Of a stretch of 7,998 nucleotides of DNA, positions 6,999-7,998 are shown piece after piece. The translations under genes were made by a program, and so were the position numbers. Below the pieces are notes generated by a model, which saw only the letters and a program-made list of their open reading frames with translations, was not told where the DNA came from and ran no database searches. Source of the stretch: JBEINZ01 sp040377825 (lineage in GTDB: Bacteria > Pseudomonadota > Alphaproteobacteria > Rhizobiales > Ancalomicrobiaceae); NCBI GenBank assembly GCA_040377825.1, contig JBEINZ010000148.1, positions 1 through 7,998 of the forward strand, given 5' to 3'. Each line of letters starts with the position of its first letter. The stretch's first letter is position 1.

Positions 6999-7054
6999 CG
7001 GCGGATCGGGCTCCGAGTATACAGGGCTAAGCTCATGCGCGACTTCGGCGGAAC

Positions 7055-7080
7055 GGGGCGCCGGCCGAAGCCGGCACCCC
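7055..7080 (-). promoter_or_regulatory. UUCG-capped hairpin between binding-protein and permease genes
   Basis: In the minus-strand RNA, 11 bases (GGGGUGCCGGC) pair with GCCGGCGCCCC around the tetraloop UUCG closed by C-G, one of the most stable RNA hairpins known. One G-U wobble makes the pairing complete only on this strand; the plus strand has a C-A mismatch there. No T tract follows, so it is unlikely to be a full terminator. Such structures between a binding-protein gene and its permeases often protect the upstream mRNA from 3' decay or reduce read-through. That would raise binding-protein levels over the membrane subunits. A competing 7-bp stem (7043-7049 with 7064-7070) is possible. 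Confidence 0.6.
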
Positions 7081-7093
7081 CGATGTCAAGCCA

Positions 7094-7998
7094 TCAGGCC
7101 GCGATGAATTCGTTCCACTTGCGGACCATGTAGTCGTTCTCGTCCATGACGGCGTTCCAGCACTCGACCGAACCCATGCGGGCGTCGTAGGAACCACCGT
7201 CGCGAACCGCGCCGGCCTTTTCGAGCAGCGAGCCGTCCGGAGCCTTGATGTCCTTCTCGGCGGCCTTGCCTTCCATCCAGTAAGCCCACTCATAGGGCTC
7301 CATGTTGGCCTTGGCGGTGGACAGAACGGCCGAGTAGTAGCCCTGGCGATTGAGATAGGCGCCGGCCCAGCCCGACAGGAACCAGTTGACGAACTCGTAG
7401 GCCCATTCGAGCTTCTTGCCCGACACGGCCTTGGAGACGCAGAAGCCCGAGGCCCAGGAGCGATAGCCTTCCTTCAGCGGTTGGAACACGCAGGGAATGC
7501 CCTTCGAGCGCACCGCGGTGACGGCCGGCGACCACATCGATTGGATCACGGTCTCGCCCGAGGCCATCAGGTTGACGGACTCGTTGAAGTCCTTCCAGAA
7601 AGCGCGGAACTGCCCGGCTTTCTTGGCCTCGGTCATGATCTTCATGGTGAGATCGATCTCGGCCTTGGTCATGTTGCCCTTGTCGGCATATTTGTACTGG
7701 CCGGTGGCTTCCACGACCATCGCGGCGTCCATGATGCCGATCGACGGGATGTTCAGGATCGAGGCCTTGCCCTTGAATTCCGGGTTCAGCAGTTCGGCCC
7801 AGGAGCTGATCGGCCGCTTGATCAGGTCCGGGCGAATGCCGAGGGTATCGGCGTTGTAGACGGTCGGGATGAGCGTCACGAAATCGGTCGGCGACGTCGC
7901 GAACTTCGTGGAGCCAGCGCCCTCAAGGTAGAGAACCTTCCAAGGCGCCGTGCCCTGGCCGCCGATTTTCTTGCCCGAGGGCAACTGGCCCTTGGTGA
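7094..7998 (-). CDS. ABC transporter substrate-binding protein, PotD/PotF-like (partial)
   Basis: Periplasmic solute-binding subunit of the importer. The window edge cuts it: the frame runs open to 7998 (the last whole codons read TKGQ), so the N-terminus and signal peptide are missing. The TTG at 7984 is an internal leucine codon, not a start. About 300 C-terminal residues are visible. Counting from 7984, VYNADTLG (42-49) and SWAELLNPEFKGKASI (60-75) are the usual hinge-region hallmarks of iron/polyamine-type binding proteins. Later EWAYEFVNWFLS matches the conserved helix near the C-terminal lobe. It is the first gene of the operon seen here. The ligand cannot be read from the sequence. The linked racemase and hydantoinase suggest a hydantoin-like compound, while the transporter family itself suggests a cationic amine; neither is proven. 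Confidence 0.9.
   Translation of the reverse strand, partial: TKGQLPSGKKIGGQGTAPWKVLYLEGAGSTKFATSPTDFVTLIPTVYNADTLGIRPDLIKRPISSWAELLNPEFKGKASILNIPSIGIMDAAMVVEATGQYKYADKGNMTKAEIDLTMKIMTEAKKAGQFRAFWKDFNESVNLMASGETVIQSMWSPAVTAVRSKGIPCVFQPLKEGYRSWASGFCVSKAVSGKKLEWAYEFVNWFLSGWAGAYLNRQGYYSAVLSTAKANMEPYEWAYWMEGKAAEKDIKAPDGSLLEKAGAVRDGGSYDARMGSVECWNAVMDENDYMVRKWNEFIAA

Noticed and set aside
1..7998. CRISPR array, insertion sequence, prophage or defence system
   Set aside because: There are no regularly spaced repeats, transposase, integrase, terminal inverted repeats or defence-type domains in any credible frame.

Overview
The window looks like chromosomal DNA of a GC-rich alphaproteobacterium, probably of the Hyphomicrobiales (Rhizobiales). 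This rests on family resemblance (an alphaproteobacterial-type MGMT-family protein, Maf, a hydantoin racemase/hydantoinase cluster) and on base composition. No ribosomal RNA or other firm taxonomic marker is present, so the assignment is an inference.

Layout. Positions 145-639 (minus) encode a small MGMT/alkyltransferase-like protein in which the repair cysteine motif is replaced by PWWRV. Positions about 640-1502 hold no convincing protein gene. This stretch begins with an AT-rich island (38% GC by direct count over 701-940). It continues with a run of small hairpins and ends in a textbook rho-independent terminator on the plus strand (1303-1339) that serves no visible gene. Next comes maf (1503-2156, plus), a house-cleaning nucleotide pyrophosphatase.

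From 2159 to the right edge everything lies on the minus strand and reads as one operon. In transcription order it encodes a periplasmic solute-binding protein (cut by the window edge), two polyamine-type ABC permeases, a hydantoin racemase, a two-domain GNAT acetyltransferase and a D-hydantoinase/dihydropyrimidinase. The junctions are tight: a 95-base gap carrying a UUCG-capped hairpin, then 2 bases, 7 bases, a 4-base ATGA overlap, and 23 bases. The operon ends 2 bases from the stop codon of the convergent maf gene.

How the genes fit together (inference). The transporter probably imports a 5-substituted hydantoin or related cyclic ureide. The racemase would interconvert its enantiomers and the hydantoinase would open the ring to an N-carbamoyl amino acid. 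The acetyltransferase may modify the substrate or product, but its role is unknown. The ABC ATPase needed by the transporter and an N-carbamoyl-amino-acid hydrolase are not in the window. The ATPase may lie upstream, beyond the right edge. The most unusual items are the embedded GNAT, the active-site-altered MGMT-like protein and the orphan terminator that points to an unannotated small transcript.
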